Positions 1 to 7,948 of a stretch of DNA of 64,000 bases are shown piece after piece. The notes under the pieces were generated by a model, which saw nothing but the letters and a program-made list of their open reading frames with translations, did not search any database and was not told where the DNA came from. The stretch comes from CALGFI01 sp963786805 (lineage in GTDB: Bacteria; Actinomycetota; UBA4738; HRBIN12): the NCBI GenBank assembly GCA_963786805.1, contig CAWBAK010000004.1:670270-734269 (forward strand). Reading direction: 5' to 3'. Position numbers and translations under genes: made by a program. Position 1 is the stretch's first letter. Each line of letters begins with the position of its first letter.

Positions 1-12
1 AGGAGGGCCGAG

Positions 13-237
13 ATGACGACGCTCCTGAAATGCCTGGCTTGTGGCGAGATCCAAGAGCTCGCGGACGGACGAACCGTCTGCAAGTGCGGCCGCAGCGCAG
101 CGAGGCTCGACGGTGCCATCGTCGAGGTGCAGGGTCCGGCCCGGGTGCTCGTTCCCGCCGACGACGTGATGACGGTCGACGGGATCCCTTGGACGGCCAT
201 GCCCGAAGAGCCCGTCGTCGTGCGACGCGCCGCCTAG
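13..237 (+). CDS. Small zinc-ribbon-like protein of unknown function
   Basis: A 74-residue protein with an N-terminal CLACGE...CKCG arrangement (Cys 7, 10, 23 and 25) that could hold one zinc ion. The rest is acidic and hydrophobic with no catalytic motif I know. The ATG is preceded by an AGGAGGG Shine-Dalgarno sequence at the first bases of the window, so the start is secure. It converges with the alcohol dehydrogenase gene downstream. It could be the last gene of an operon that begins outside the window. I do not recognise the family. Confidence 0.7.
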   Translation: MTTLLKCLACGEIQELADGRTVCKCGRSAARLDGAIVEVQGPARVLVPADDVMTVDGIPWTAMPEEPVVVRRAA

Positions 238-294
238 GTTCGCGCCCCAGCGAGCTCGGCTCCGGCGTCGACCTTCGATGTCAGGCGCCGGGCG

Positions 295-1383
295 TCAGCC
301 GTAGACGATGACCGAGCGGGTCTCCTCGCCCGCCTCGAACCGAGCCAGCGCGTCGTTGATCTCCTCGAGCGCGATGGTTCGAGCGATCAGCGGATCCACG
401 CGGAGCTGTCCACGCTTCAGCAGGTCCGCGAGCATCGAGAAGTCGCGCGGCGGCACCGTGGACCCGTACCAGGACCCCGTGATCGTCTTCTCCCGCGTCG
501 TCACATCGAGCGCGGGGAGGGAAACCGGCGCGTCGGGAGCGGCCATGCCGACGAGGACGGTCGTGCCGCCGGCCGCCGTGACCCCGATGGCGAGCTCGAT
601 CGTTTGGGATCGACCCAGGCACTCGAACGCGTGACGTGCTCCCCCGTCGACCGCGTCGCGCACGCGGGCGTCGACGCCCGCACCGGACAGGACGACGTCG
701 GTCGCGCCCAGGTCCTTCGCGAGCTCGAGCTTGGCCGGCACGACGTCGACCGCGACGATCGGTGAGGCACCGGCGATCCTGGCCCCTTGGATCACGCTGA
801 GCCCCACCGCTCCGCACCCGATCACGACGACGGACTCACCCGGCCGAACCCCCGCGGTGTTCGCGACGGCTCCGACACCCGTCATCACCGCACAACCGAG
901 GAGCGCCGCCTGTTCCATGGGCACCGTCGGGTCGATCTTGATCGCCGTGTTCGCCGGCACGATCGCCTGCTCGGCGAACGACGAGGGCACGTTGTGATGG
1001 ATCGGCGTGCCGCCGAGATGGAACCGGGTCGTCCCGTCGGCCAGGAACCCGGCATCGAACGACCCCAGCCGCTCGCACGTCGCGGGGCTTCCCGCCACGC
1101 ACCGACGACACGTCCCGCAGTACGGGAGCCACGAGCAGACCACGTGGTCTCCCTCGGCGAGACCCACGACCCCTTCACCCACCTCCTCGACGACCGCGGA
1201 GCCCTCGTGGCCCAGCACGACCGGAAGGGGGTGCGGGTGCACGCCCCGAACCGTGTGCCAGTCGGAGCGGCAGACGCCGGAGGCCGCCATCCGGATCCGG
1301 ACCTCCCCCGCCTTCGGCGGGTCGAGCTCCAACTCCTCGATCCGAAGTGGCGTGCCGAACTCGAACAGCACCGCGGCGCGCAC
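295..1383 (-). CDS. Zinc-dependent medium-chain alcohol dehydrogenase
   Basis: A 362-residue MDR-superfamily dehydrogenase that should oxidise an alcohol or reduce an aldehyde with a nicotinamide cofactor in the cytoplasm. Catalytic zinc ligands are visible as Cys38, the GHE motif (His59-Glu60) and Cys164. The structural zinc lobe is the four-cysteine set Cys89/92/95/103. A Rossmann GCGAVG motif lies near residues 189-194. The length and Cys spacing resemble class III-like and mycothiol/NDMA-type dehydrogenases common in actinobacteria, but I cannot choose among them or name a substrate. The gene stands alone, facing away from the H1-like gene. Confidence 0.9.
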   Translation of the reverse strand: MRAAVLFEFGTPLRIEELELDPPKAGEVRIRMAASGVCRSDWHTVRGVHPHPLPVVLGHEGSAVVEEVGEGVVGLAEGDHVVCSWLPYCGTCRRCVAGSPATCERLGSFDAGFLADGTTRFHLGGTPIHHNVPSSFAEQAIVPANTAIKIDPTVPMEQAALLGCAVMTGVGAVANTAGVRPGESVVVIGCGAVGLSVIQGARIAGASPIVAVDVVPAKLELAKDLGATDVVLSGAGVDARVRDAVDGGARHAFECLGRSQTIELAIGVTAAGGTTVLVGMAAPDAPVSLPALDVTTREKTITGSWYGSTVPPRDFSMLADLLKRGQLRVDPLIARTIALEEINDALARFEAGEETRSVIVYG

Positions 1384-1455
1384 GCGGGGAGCCTACCCCC
1401 GGGCGGATGGACCCCGTTCCAGAGATGGCCCGGGCGCGGGGTTGTCGCATCGCGG

Positions 1456-1467
1456 TACGCTCAGGGC
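1456..1467 (+). promoter_or_regulatory. Leaderless-type -10 element (TACGCT, 6-nt spacing)
   Basis: TACGCT at 1456-1461 lies exactly 6 nt before the ATG at 1468. The same TANNNT-N6-start layout recurs at 7014, 14893, 16761 and 56799, so transcription probably begins at the start codon. No -35 box is convincing. Confidence 0.45.
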
Positions 1468-1929
1468 ATGGCGAACAGATCGAACAGCTCGAGGGGGAAC
1501 ATGGACAAGCTCGGCGATCTGGTGAGCGACATCGCGCAGCGGGCGCCGGCGGTCGGCAAGGCCGTGGCCGACCAGGCCCCGAAGATCGCCCGGACCGTGA
1601 GCAAGAAGGCACCGGAGGCCGCGAGGAAGCTCGCCTCCAAGGCGCCGCCGCGGGTCGGCAAGGTGATCCGCGCCGCCGGAGACACGGTTTCCAAACGCGC
1701 CCCGCAGGTCGGCAAAGCGATCAAGGACAACGCGCCGAAGGTGGCGCAGAAGGTCGCGTCCGCCGCCAAGCGGCAGAGCTCCAAGGTCCGCGGCACGACG
1801 AGCGCGAAGCGCGCGTCCGCCGCGAAGAAATCGACGGCCAAGAAGTCGACAGCCAAGAAGGCCACCGCGAAGCGGCCGGCCGCCAAGAAGTCGACGGCGA
1901 AGCGGTCGACCCCCAAGAAGTCGAGCTAG
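1468..1929 (+). CDS. Histone H1-like Lys/Ala-rich DNA-binding protein
   Basis: A 153-residue, strongly basic protein. Residues ~15-105 carry repeated amphipathic segments built on an 'APxVGKAxxxxAP' theme, and the C-terminal ~50 residues are KKSTAKK/KRPAAKK repeats typical of eukaryotic H1 tails and of bacterial HU/H1-like extensions. Such tails bind DNA non-specifically and compact the chromosome. No folded HU domain is present. Two starts are possible: ATG 1468, placed leaderlessly after a TACGCT box, and ATG 1501 with a GAGGGGG ribosome site. I report the longer form. The repeats in the tail could change length by slippage. Confidence 0.75.
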   Translation: MANRSNSSRGNMDKLGDLVSDIAQRAPAVGKAVADQAPKIARTVSKKAPEAARKLASKAPPRVGKVIRAAGDTVSKRAPQVGKAIKDNAPKVAQKVASAAKRQSSKVRGTTSAKRASAAKKSTAKKSTAKKATAKRPAAKKSTAKRSTPKKSS

Positions 1930-2510
1930 CCCCGGCGTCGCAGGGAGAACCAGGCGGCCCCGGCCGGATGCTTCCCGGGCTGCACGCGTTCCAGCTCGAA
2001 CGCCGCCGCGAACCGGCGCCGGATCTCGGCCTCTCGCGTCCGTCGGGTACCCGGCAGCTTCAGCCGAGGACCGAACGCGAAGATCATCATCAGCGACCCG
2101 GGACGCGCCACCCGTGCCGCCTCGCGGACGTAGGCGCCGCGACGGCTCGGAACGACGCTGTGGAAGCATCCGATGTCGAGCAGCAGGTCGAACGGCCCGT
2201 CCACCACCCCGAGCTCGCTCAGCCGCGTCACGTCGCCTTCCACGAACGTCGCGCCGGAAACCCAATCGGCCTTCCGGCGAGCCGACTCGATCGCGTGACT
2301 CGAGAAGTCGACCCCGACCGCCGTCCATCCGTGCTGAACGAGATAGATGACGTTCGTTCCCGTCCCACAGCCGAGGTCCAGCGCCCGGCCGGGCTCGAGC
2401 GCGTTCGGTCCCTCGATCACCTCGACGAGCTCAGGCGGCGGGATCCCCGTATCCCACGGAGTCCTTCCACGCCGGTACGCGCGCTCGTACAGCCGCTGCA
2501 CGAGCGCCAT
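1926..2510 (-). CDS. SAM-dependent class I methyltransferase
   Basis: A 194-residue Rossmann methyltransferase with motif I ALDLGCGTGTNVIYL, the acidic residue closing strand beta-2 (AVGVDFS), motif II-like FVEGDVT and the post-motif FDLLLDIGCFH. It resembles the UbiE/thiopurine-methyltransferase-like group; the acceptor substrate is unknown. The ATG overlaps the stop of the upstream metallopeptidase as TGATG, which fixes the start and indicates translational coupling. Its last codons overlap the 3' end of the convergent H1-like gene by 4 nt. Confidence 0.85.
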   Translation of the reverse strand: MALVQRLYERAYRRGRTPWDTGIPPPELVEVIEGPNALEPGRALDLGCGTGTNVIYLVQHGWTAVGVDFSSHAIESARRKADWVSGATFVEGDVTRLSELGVVDGPFDLLLDIGCFHSVVPSRRGAYVREAARVARPGSLMMIFAFGPRLKLPGTRRTREAEIRRRFAAAFELERVQPGKHPAGAAWFSLRRRG

Positions 2511-3394
2511 CAGATCTCGGCGTCGAACGTGTCGCACGCCTCCGGATCGCCGGTGTCGAAGCCGACCCGGAACCATCGCACCCGCTGCTCGGAGGTGCCG
2601 TGCGTGAAGGTCTCCGGATCGATGCGACCCTGCGTCCGCTCCTGGATCCGGTCGTCGCCGACCGCCTCTGCCGCCGCGATCCCCTCCTCGAGGTCACCCT
2701 GCTGCAGGACCCCACGCGAGTACGCCGACGCGCCCCAGACGCCGGCGAAGCAATCGGCCTGAAGCTCGAGCCGGACCGACAGCTCGTTCGCGATCTGCGG
2801 ATCCTCCCGGCTCCGGCGCTGCACCTCCTGGTTGATGCCGAGGAGCGTTTGCACGTGATGCCCCACCTCGTGTGCCAGCACGTACGCCTGCGCGAAGTCG
2901 CCCGGCGCGTCGAACCGCTGTTCCAGCTCACGGAAGAAATCGAGGTCGAGGTAGACGAGGCCGTCCGCGGGACAGTAGAAGGGGCCGGTCGCGGACGAGG
3001 CGACCCCGCAACCCGACTGGGTCCGGTCGGTGAAGAGCACGAGGCCCGTGTCCTCGTAGCGCCGTCCTGCGGGGCGGAAGATGTCCTGCTCCCACGTGAT
3101 CTGGACGTCGTCGAACACGGCATCGACGAGCTCGACGAGCTTCGCGTCGGGATCGGGACCCTCCTGTCCCGATGGCGCCTCCTCCGCGCCGCCGAGATCT
3201 CCCGGGCTGGGGATCCCGAAGCCGCCGTCGCCGCAGAGCTGGAACGCGAAGAAGACCACGAGCAGCAGCACGCCGATCGCCCCGCCGCCGACGCCGACCG
3301 AACGACCCGCACCGCCGCCCCGGCCGATCGGGAACCGCTGGCCCCGGCGGTCGATGACGCCCCCGGGTCGTCGTCGCAATCGCTTCAGGCGCAT
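2510..3394 (-). CDS. Neutral zinc metallopeptidase, YpfJ/KPYZ family, membrane-anchored
   Basis: A 294-residue protein with a basic N-terminus, one membrane segment around residues 38-53, and an extracytoplasmic peptidase domain. The zinc site is HEVGHH (His175, Glu176, His179), with Glu210 in RLELQADC as the likely third ligand. This matches the Zn_peptidase family whose best-known member is E. coli YpfJ; the substrates are unknown. An open frame extends 69 codons further upstream, but the ATG at 3394 gives the usual family N-terminus and avoids overlap with the divergent polymerase gene. The stop is coupled to the methyltransferase start. Confidence 0.88.
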   Translation of the reverse strand: MRLKRLRRRPGGVIDRRGQRFPIGRGGGAGRSVGVGGGAIGVLLLVVFFAFQLCGDGGFGIPSPGDLGGAEEAPSGQEGPDPDAKLVELVDAVFDDVQITWEQDIFRPAGRRYEDTGLVLFTDRTQSGCGVASSATGPFYCPADGLVYLDLDFFRELEQRFDAPGDFAQAYVLAHEVGHHVQTLLGINQEVQRRSREDPQIANELSVRLELQADCFAGVWGASAYSRGVLQQGDLEEGIAAAEAVGDDRIQERTQGRIDPETFTHGTSEQRVRWFRVGFDTGDPEACDTFDAEI

Positions 3395-3458
3395 GGAGAG
3401 ACCATCCCCAGGGAGCGGGCTCCCGACACCTTCGCCGTGTCGCCCGCATGATGGCCCC

Positions 3459-4499
3459 GTGACGCGCTGGATCTTCCACATGGATCTGGACCAGTTCATC
3501 GTTGCGGTCGAGCTCCTGCGCCGGCCCGAGCTGGTCGGGAAGCCGGTCGTCGTCGGAGGCGACGGCGACCCGACGAAGCGCGGCGTGGTCTCGACGGCCA
3601 ACTACGAGGCGCGCGAGTTCGGGATCCGGAGCGCGATGCCACTGCGAACGGCGTTCAAGCGACGCCCCGACGCCGTGTTCCTGCCCGTTGACTCCGAGAC
3701 CTACCTCGCCGCATCGAGGACCGTGATGGACACCCTGCGGACGTTCCCCGCGGTCGTGCAAGAGGCCGGCTGGGACGAAGCGTTCTTGGACGTGGAGAGC
3801 GAAGACCCCGAGGCCCTCGCACGCGACATCCAGCAGGCCGTCCTCGAACGGACGAGGCTCTGGTGCTCGATCGGCGTGGGCGACACGAAGCTTCGCGCGA
3901 AGATGGCGAGCGGCTTCGCCAAGCCGCAGGGCGTGTTCCGGCTCACCCGCGACAACTGGGACCAGGTGATGGGCGCGCGCGCCACGGCCGAGCTCTGGGG
4001 CATCGGCCGCAAGACGGCGGCCAAGCTGACGGAGCTCGGGATCCACACGGTCGACGACCTCGCCAGAGCCGGCGACGACACCCTCGCTCGGCGGTTCGGG
4101 CCGAACACCGGACCGTGGCTCAAGGAACTGGCGACCGGCGAGGGCGGGAGCCCGGTCACCGACGAGCCGTACGTGCCGAGGGGTCACGGCCGCGAGCGCA
4201 CGTTCCAGCAGGACCTCACGGATGCGGACGAGATCCGCCGAAGCGTCGCCCAGCTCGCGAGGGAGCTGATGGAGGATCTGCGCAAGGACGGACGCCCGGT
4301 CGTCCGCGTCATCGTGAAGGTCCGGTTCGCCCCGTTCTTCACGAGCACCCACGGCGCCAAGCTGCCCGAGCCGACCACGGATGCGGCGGCGATCGAGACC
4401 GCGGCGCTCGAGGTGCTCGAACGGTTCGAGCTCGACCGTCCCGTCCGCCTCCTCGGCGTCCGCGCCGAGTTCACGAGAGACGCGGCTCCCGACGGATGA
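3459..4499 (+). CDS. dinB: DNA polymerase IV, DinB2-type Y-family polymerase
   Basis: A 346-residue Y-family polymerase for translesion synthesis. The first catalytic Asp is D9 in FHMDLDQFIVAVE and the second acidic pair is D106-E107 in GWDEAFLDV. Helix-hairpin-helix motifs follow (ELWGIGRKTAAKLTELGI), then the little finger domain. The steric-gate position, normally Phe or Tyr, is Ile14. This recalls mycobacterial DinB2, which has Leu there and tolerates ribonucleotides. The GTG at 3459 gives the canonical N-terminus; no beta-clamp QLxLF motif is seen at the C-terminus. The gene is divergent from the metallopeptidase. Confidence 0.9.
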   Translation: MTRWIFHMDLDQFIVAVELLRRPELVGKPVVVGGDGDPTKRGVVSTANYEAREFGIRSAMPLRTAFKRRPDAVFLPVDSETYLAASRTVMDTLRTFPAVVQEAGWDEAFLDVESEDPEALARDIQQAVLERTRLWCSIGVGDTKLRAKMASGFAKPQGVFRLTRDNWDQVMGARATAELWGIGRKTAAKLTELGIHTVDDLARAGDDTLARRFGPNTGPWLKELATGEGGSPVTDEPYVPRGHGRERTFQQDLTDADEIRRSVAQLARELMEDLRKDGRPVVRVIVKVRFAPFFTSTHGAKLPEPTTDAAAIETAALEVLERFELDRPVRLLGVRAEFTRDAAPDG

Positions 4500-4514
4500 C
4501 GCGCTCGGGTCGCG

Positions 4515-5462
4515 TCAGGCGACGGGCTCGATCGCGCGCAGGCGGTACGTCGGTGCCCGCTCCTCGTGCTGGCTGTGACAGGTGAGGCGCCGCGCGACGA
4601 GGTCCGGCTCGCGCGCGAGGTGCACCTCGAATCGCCCCGCGCTCGTTCGGAAGCGAACCCGCGCGCCGGAAGGGGTCGTCGTCGCATCCTCGGGCTCGAC
4701 GTCGTCGATCCCGTCCAGGCCCTCCTGCTCACGGAGGAAGTGTTCCGCCGCCTGCACCGGCATGGGCCGGCAGGAGCGTCCGCGAAGCCGCTCCAGGTCC
4801 AGCCGGCCGTCGAGATAGGTCCGCACGACGGCCTCGGACTCCTCGGGCCGAACGCGACCGAAGTAGAAGCCGTGCGGGAAGACGACGAGGTTCCCCGCGA
4901 AGCGGTCGCCGCCGAAGTGGCTGCTCTCCCACGTCTCGTCGGGGAACGCCGACGAGAGCGCCTCGGCGAGTGGCCGGCCGCGCTCGGCGCAACACGGATC
5001 GTGGCGCCCGTGCGTGCACACGAGGAACACGGGGGCCTCGTGCGGGACGCCCGTTCCCAGCCGCTCGCCGCGGCCGAGCCGGTCGAGATCGAGCTCGAGG
5101 GCGGCCTCGAAACTCGGGAGCGCCAGCCGCTCGACCCACGGTTCCCCGGGACCGGAACGGATCGCGAAGGCTCCCGTGCTCCCCTCGGCCGGGCGGCCCG
5201 GTCGGCGGATCAACAGGACGCGGACCCCCGCGGCGGCGGAGCGCGTCCGCAACTCGTCGCCGAGGCCGTCGGGCAGCCGGCTGTCGGGAAGGGCGAACCG
5301 GCCCCACGGTCCGGGATGCTCGATCAGGAGCCAGCTCCGCACGGTCGATGCCGTGCCGAACATCGGTTCGTCGCGTTCCGCGCTCTCCCGGGAGCACCGG
5401 AACCCGCCGGGCGAAACGGGATGCGGCGACCCCTGAGACACCGACACCGGATCCTCCGACAC
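4515..5462 (-). CDS. Sucrase/ferredoxin-like (thioredoxin-fold 2Fe-2S) family protein
   Basis: About 315 residues of the Suc_Fer-like family. The diagnostic block is CTHGRHDPCCAERGRPLAEAL followed by ETWESSHFGGDRFAGNLVVFP, a thioredoxin-like ferredoxin fold whose cysteines are expected to hold a 2Fe-2S cluster. The N-terminal WLLIEHPGPWGRFAL segment is also typical. The GTG at 5462 starts 6 nt after the first base of the upstream oxygenase stop codon, and an internal ATG at 5363 would cut the conserved CSRESAERDEP stretch, so GTG is preferred. It is the third gene of the unit with the acidic peptide and JmjC-like oxygenase, where it could supply electrons; that role is inference. Confidence 0.8.
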   Translation of the reverse strand: MSEDPVSVSQGSPHPVSPGGFRCSRESAERDEPMFGTASTVRSWLLIEHPGPWGRFALPDSRLPDGLGDELRTRSAAAGVRVLLIRRPGRPAEGSTGAFAIRSGPGEPWVERLALPSFEAALELDLDRLGRGERLGTGVPHEAPVFLVCTHGRHDPCCAERGRPLAEALSSAFPDETWESSHFGGDRFAGNLVVFPHGFYFGRVRPEESEAVVRTYLDGRLDLERLRGRSCRPMPVQAAEHFLREQEGLDGIDDVEPEDATTTPSGARVRFRTSAGRFEVHLAREPDLVARRLTCHSQHEERAPTYRLRAIEPVA

Positions 5463-5467
5463 GGGTC

Positions 5468-6664
5468 TCAGCGGACGGGCTCGAGACCCAGCAGTCCCTC
5501 GCGGACGAGACGCCGGATCAGCACGACGCGGCTCTGCGCGTCGTCGATCTCCTCGCGCAGGTCGCCGACCCGGAACGAAGCTCGGCCGGCGATCCATCGC
5601 ATCGCCGGCTCGAGCCATCCCGGCATCTCGAGGCGCCGGTCGCCCAGCAGCACGACGAGCCGATCGCCCTTGCTCCGGAGCTCGCACACGGAACCCCGTC
5701 GGCGACGGACCGGCGTCGCATCGTCGATGGCGTCGAGCGCGAGCTGCTCGACCAACGTCCCGCGGAGCAGCGGCGCTCGCGTGGACAGGAACCGCTCGAT
5801 CCGCGTCTCGGTCATCTCCACCGCGTCGAGCTCGCCGAGTCGTGTCCCGCTCTGCGCGAGCCGGCGCGCGAGCTCATCCGCGAACCCGTCCGGATCGCGG
5901 GTCCATCCGGCGGGAACCCGATCGTCGAGCGAGGGATCGTGCTCGAGACGCTTCCAGGCGTCCGCGAGCACGTCGCTCCACGAGGCGACGTGCACGCCGA
6001 TCGTGAGATGGCCCGACAGCGTCTCCTGCGTCGAGGCCGCGTGCGGCGTCCCCTCCGGCATATAGATGGAGTCGCCCGGTTCCAGGGTCGCCTCCACAGG
6101 TTCGCGCTCGGGCTCGCGCGGGGACGCGTGCACCTCCCACCGCTTCCTCCCGAAGGCCTGCAGGACGAACACGTCGTGGGGGTCCTCGTGGAGCGCCAGC
6201 CCTTGTGCGCCCGGAGGCGTGACGTACGCGTTCACCTGGCACGGGTGACCGAGCTCGAGCTCGAGGCCGCGGCAGAGCTCGGTCACGGGCGGCCAGTAGC
6301 GGTGCAGGCCCTGCAGGACGATCGTCGCTCCCTGCCGGAAGAGCTCGAACACGCGCGCCGGATCCGCCATGCCCTCGACGGGCTTGGATCCGGTGCGGCC
6401 CGAGCGCGTGTACTCGGACTCGGCGATCGTTCGGTCCGAGCGCACCAGGCGGAACGACGGTGTCCGAAGCGACGTCGTCGACAAGATCCGATCGACGTCG
6501 TCGAAGGTCAGCAGGTCCGCGTAGCGGAAACGATCGGCGCCGCGCACGATCGCGGCCCGCCGACCCCACGTCGTCCGCAGGAACGCATCCGCGTCGCCGG
6601 TGCAGCGGGCGAGCGGCGAGTCACCCTCGAGCGCCCGGGGAGGCGCGTCGACGACGGAGCTCAC
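5468..6664 (-). CDS. JmjC-like cupin 2-oxoglutarate/Fe(II) oxygenase
   Basis: A 398-residue protein with a cupin_4/JmjC core like the bacterial ribosomal oxygenases (RoxA/YcfD). Iron ligands are visible as H159-x-D161 in LALHEDPHDVFVLQ and distal H208 in MPEGTPHAAS; GRKRW follows in the place of the 2-oxoglutarate-binding strand. The C-terminal ~130 residues look like a winged-helix/dimerisation region. Family members hydroxylate protein side chains, classically Arg or His of ribosomal proteins. The GTG start overlaps the stop of the acidic repeat peptide gene as GTGA, so the two are tightly coupled and the peptide is a candidate substrate (inference). Confidence 0.85.
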   Translation of the reverse strand: MSSVVDAPPRALEGDSPLARCTGDADAFLRTTWGRRAAIVRGADRFRYADLLTFDDVDRILSTTSLRTPSFRLVRSDRTIAESEYTRSGRTGSKPVEGMADPARVFELFRQGATIVLQGLHRYWPPVTELCRGLELELGHPCQVNAYVTPPGAQGLALHEDPHDVFVLQAFGRKRWEVHASPREPEREPVEATLEPGDSIYMPEGTPHAASTQETLSGHLTIGVHVASWSDVLADAWKRLEHDPSLDDRVPAGWTRDPDGFADELARRLAQSGTRLGELDAVEMTETRIERFLSTRAPLLRGTLVEQLALDAIDDATPVRRRRGSVCELRSKGDRLVVLLGDRRLEMPGWLEPAMRWIAGRASFRVGDLREEIDDAQSRVVLIRRLVREGLLGLEPVR

Positions 6665-6906
6665 GCGGGCTGGTCGGTGCCGTCCGTGTCCTTGCTGTCG
6701 GTGCCGTCCGTGTCCTGGCCGTCGGTGCCGTCGGCATCCTTCGCGTCGCCGTCCTGCATGTCCGTCGCGTCGCCGTCGGTGCCGTCGGCGTCCTTCTTGT
6801 CGGTGGTGTCCTCGTCCCGAGGTCGCTCCTCGGTCGACGACGCCGAGCCCGGCATGGCCGTGCTGATGTCCTCGTCCGACAGCGAGCGGGTGGTCGACTC
6901 GTCCAT
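6661..6906 (-). CDS. Acidic Asp/Thr/Gly repeat peptide
   Basis: An 81-residue, very acidic peptide. After a Ser/Thr/Glu-rich N-terminal ~36 residues it carries four copies of [KQ]D[AT]DGTD, at residues 38-44, 56-62, 64-70 and 72-78. The DNA shows matching imperfect repeats at about 6670-6790. A GAAGGAGG ribosome site 9 nt before the ATG and the GTGA overlap with the oxygenase gene argue that it is truly translated. No signal peptide or Cys is present. The repeats resemble calcium-binding D-x-D-G loops, or a disordered modification substrate. Function unknown. Confidence 0.75.
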   Translation of the reverse strand: MDESTTRSLSDEDISTAMPGSASSTEERPRDEDTTDKKDADGTDGDATDMQDGDAKDADGTDGQDTDGTDSKDTDGTDQPA

Positions 6907-7001
6907 GGCGGAGCGCCTCCTTCGGGGAACGATCTCGCCTCACCCTAGCGCGGTGGGTGGCACTCGCGCATCGGGAGGCTCCGCCGTCGCGACCGGCCGC
7001 A

Positions 7002-7013
7002 TAGACTCGCGCG
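7002..7013 (+). promoter_or_regulatory. Leaderless-type -10 element (TAGACT, 6-nt spacing)
   Basis: TAGACT at 7002-7007 stands exactly 6 nt before the ATG at 7014. It has the same spacing as the four other TANNNT-N6-start sites in the window. There is no ribosome-binding sequence between it and the start. Confidence 0.5.
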
Positions 7014-7913
7014 ATGCCCAGGCCCCTCCGCGTCGGGATCCAGCTCCCCGAGGTCGAGCGCGACGTGCGCTGGCCCGAATACGTGGCCATCGCGCGGGCC
7101 GCCGAGGAGGCCGGGTTCGACTCGATCTGGATGGGCGACCACCTCCTGTACCGGAACGACGGGCGTCCCGAGCGGGGTCCGTGGGACGCGTGGACGATCC
7201 TCGCCGGGCTCGCCGCGGTGACCGAGCGCGTTCGTCTGGGACCCCTCGTCGCGTGTCTCGGCTTCCACCCGCCCGCCGTGCTCGCCCGGATGGCGGCGAC
7301 GGTCGACGAGATCGGCCGCGGCCGGCTGGTGCTCGGCGTCGGCGCCGGGTGGAACGAGACCGAGTTCCGCGCCTTCGGGTTGCCGTTCGACCACCGCGTC
7401 GACCGGTTCGAGGAAGCGTTCACGGTCGTCCGGGGGCTGCTGTCGGGCGGGCGCGTCACGCTACATGGCACGTACGTTCACGCCGAGGACGCCGTGCTGC
7501 TGCCCGCGCCGGCGCGACGGCCCACGCTCATGGTCGGAAGCACCGGACCGCGGGTGCTCGCGATCACGCTTCCGTACGTCGATGCCTGGAACACCTGGTA
7601 CGAGCTCTACGGCAACTCCGTCGACGGGTTCGAACGCGAGAACACGAAGGTCACGGCCGCCGCCGAGCGCGCCGGCCGCGACCCGAGCGAGATCGAACGA
7701 AGCGCCTGCGTCCTCGTCGTCCTCGACGCCGGCGCGGACGAACGCCGCATCCCCGAGGACCTCACGCCGGTCGAAGGGAGCGCCCGAGCGGTCGCCGAGC
7801 ACCTTCGAGGCCTGGCGGCGGCCGGTGCGGGCGAGGCCATCCTGGTCGCGAACCCGATCACCGAGACCTCGGTCCGAGCGCTCGGCGCCGCGCTCGTGCT
7901 TCTCGACGCTTGA
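7014..7913 (+). CDS. LLM-class (F420-dependent type) flavin oxidoreductase
   Basis: A 299-residue TIM-barrel protein of the luciferase-like monooxygenase superfamily. Typical features are the N-terminal GIQLPEVERDV..WPEYVAIARAAEEAGFDSIWMGDH block, the RVRLGPLV strand, GRLVLGVGAGWNETEF near residue 105 and LMVGSTGPRVLAI near residue 172. Many actinobacterial members use coenzyme F420 rather than FMN, but I cannot tell the cofactor from sequence alone. It is transcribed away from the acidic-peptide operon and followed closely by a glycosyltransferase gene with which it may share a transcript. Confidence 0.85.
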   Translation: MPRPLRVGIQLPEVERDVRWPEYVAIARAAEEAGFDSIWMGDHLLYRNDGRPERGPWDAWTILAGLAAVTERVRLGPLVACLGFHPPAVLARMAATVDEIGRGRLVLGVGAGWNETEFRAFGLPFDHRVDRFEEAFTVVRGLLSGGRVTLHGTYVHAEDAVLLPAPARRPTLMVGSTGPRVLAITLPYVDAWNTWYELYGNSVDGFERENTKVTAAAERAGRDPSEIERSACVLVVLDAGADERRIPEDLTPVEGSARAVAEHLRGLAAAGAGEAILVANPITETSVRALGAALVLLDA

Positions 7914-7948
7914 GGGGCAACCCGGCGACGCGTGGTAGGACCCACCAA

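Noticed and set aside
6661..6800. Tandem repeats resembling a CRISPR or minisatellite.
   Set aside because: They are codon-phased repeats of a translated peptide, with no spacers.
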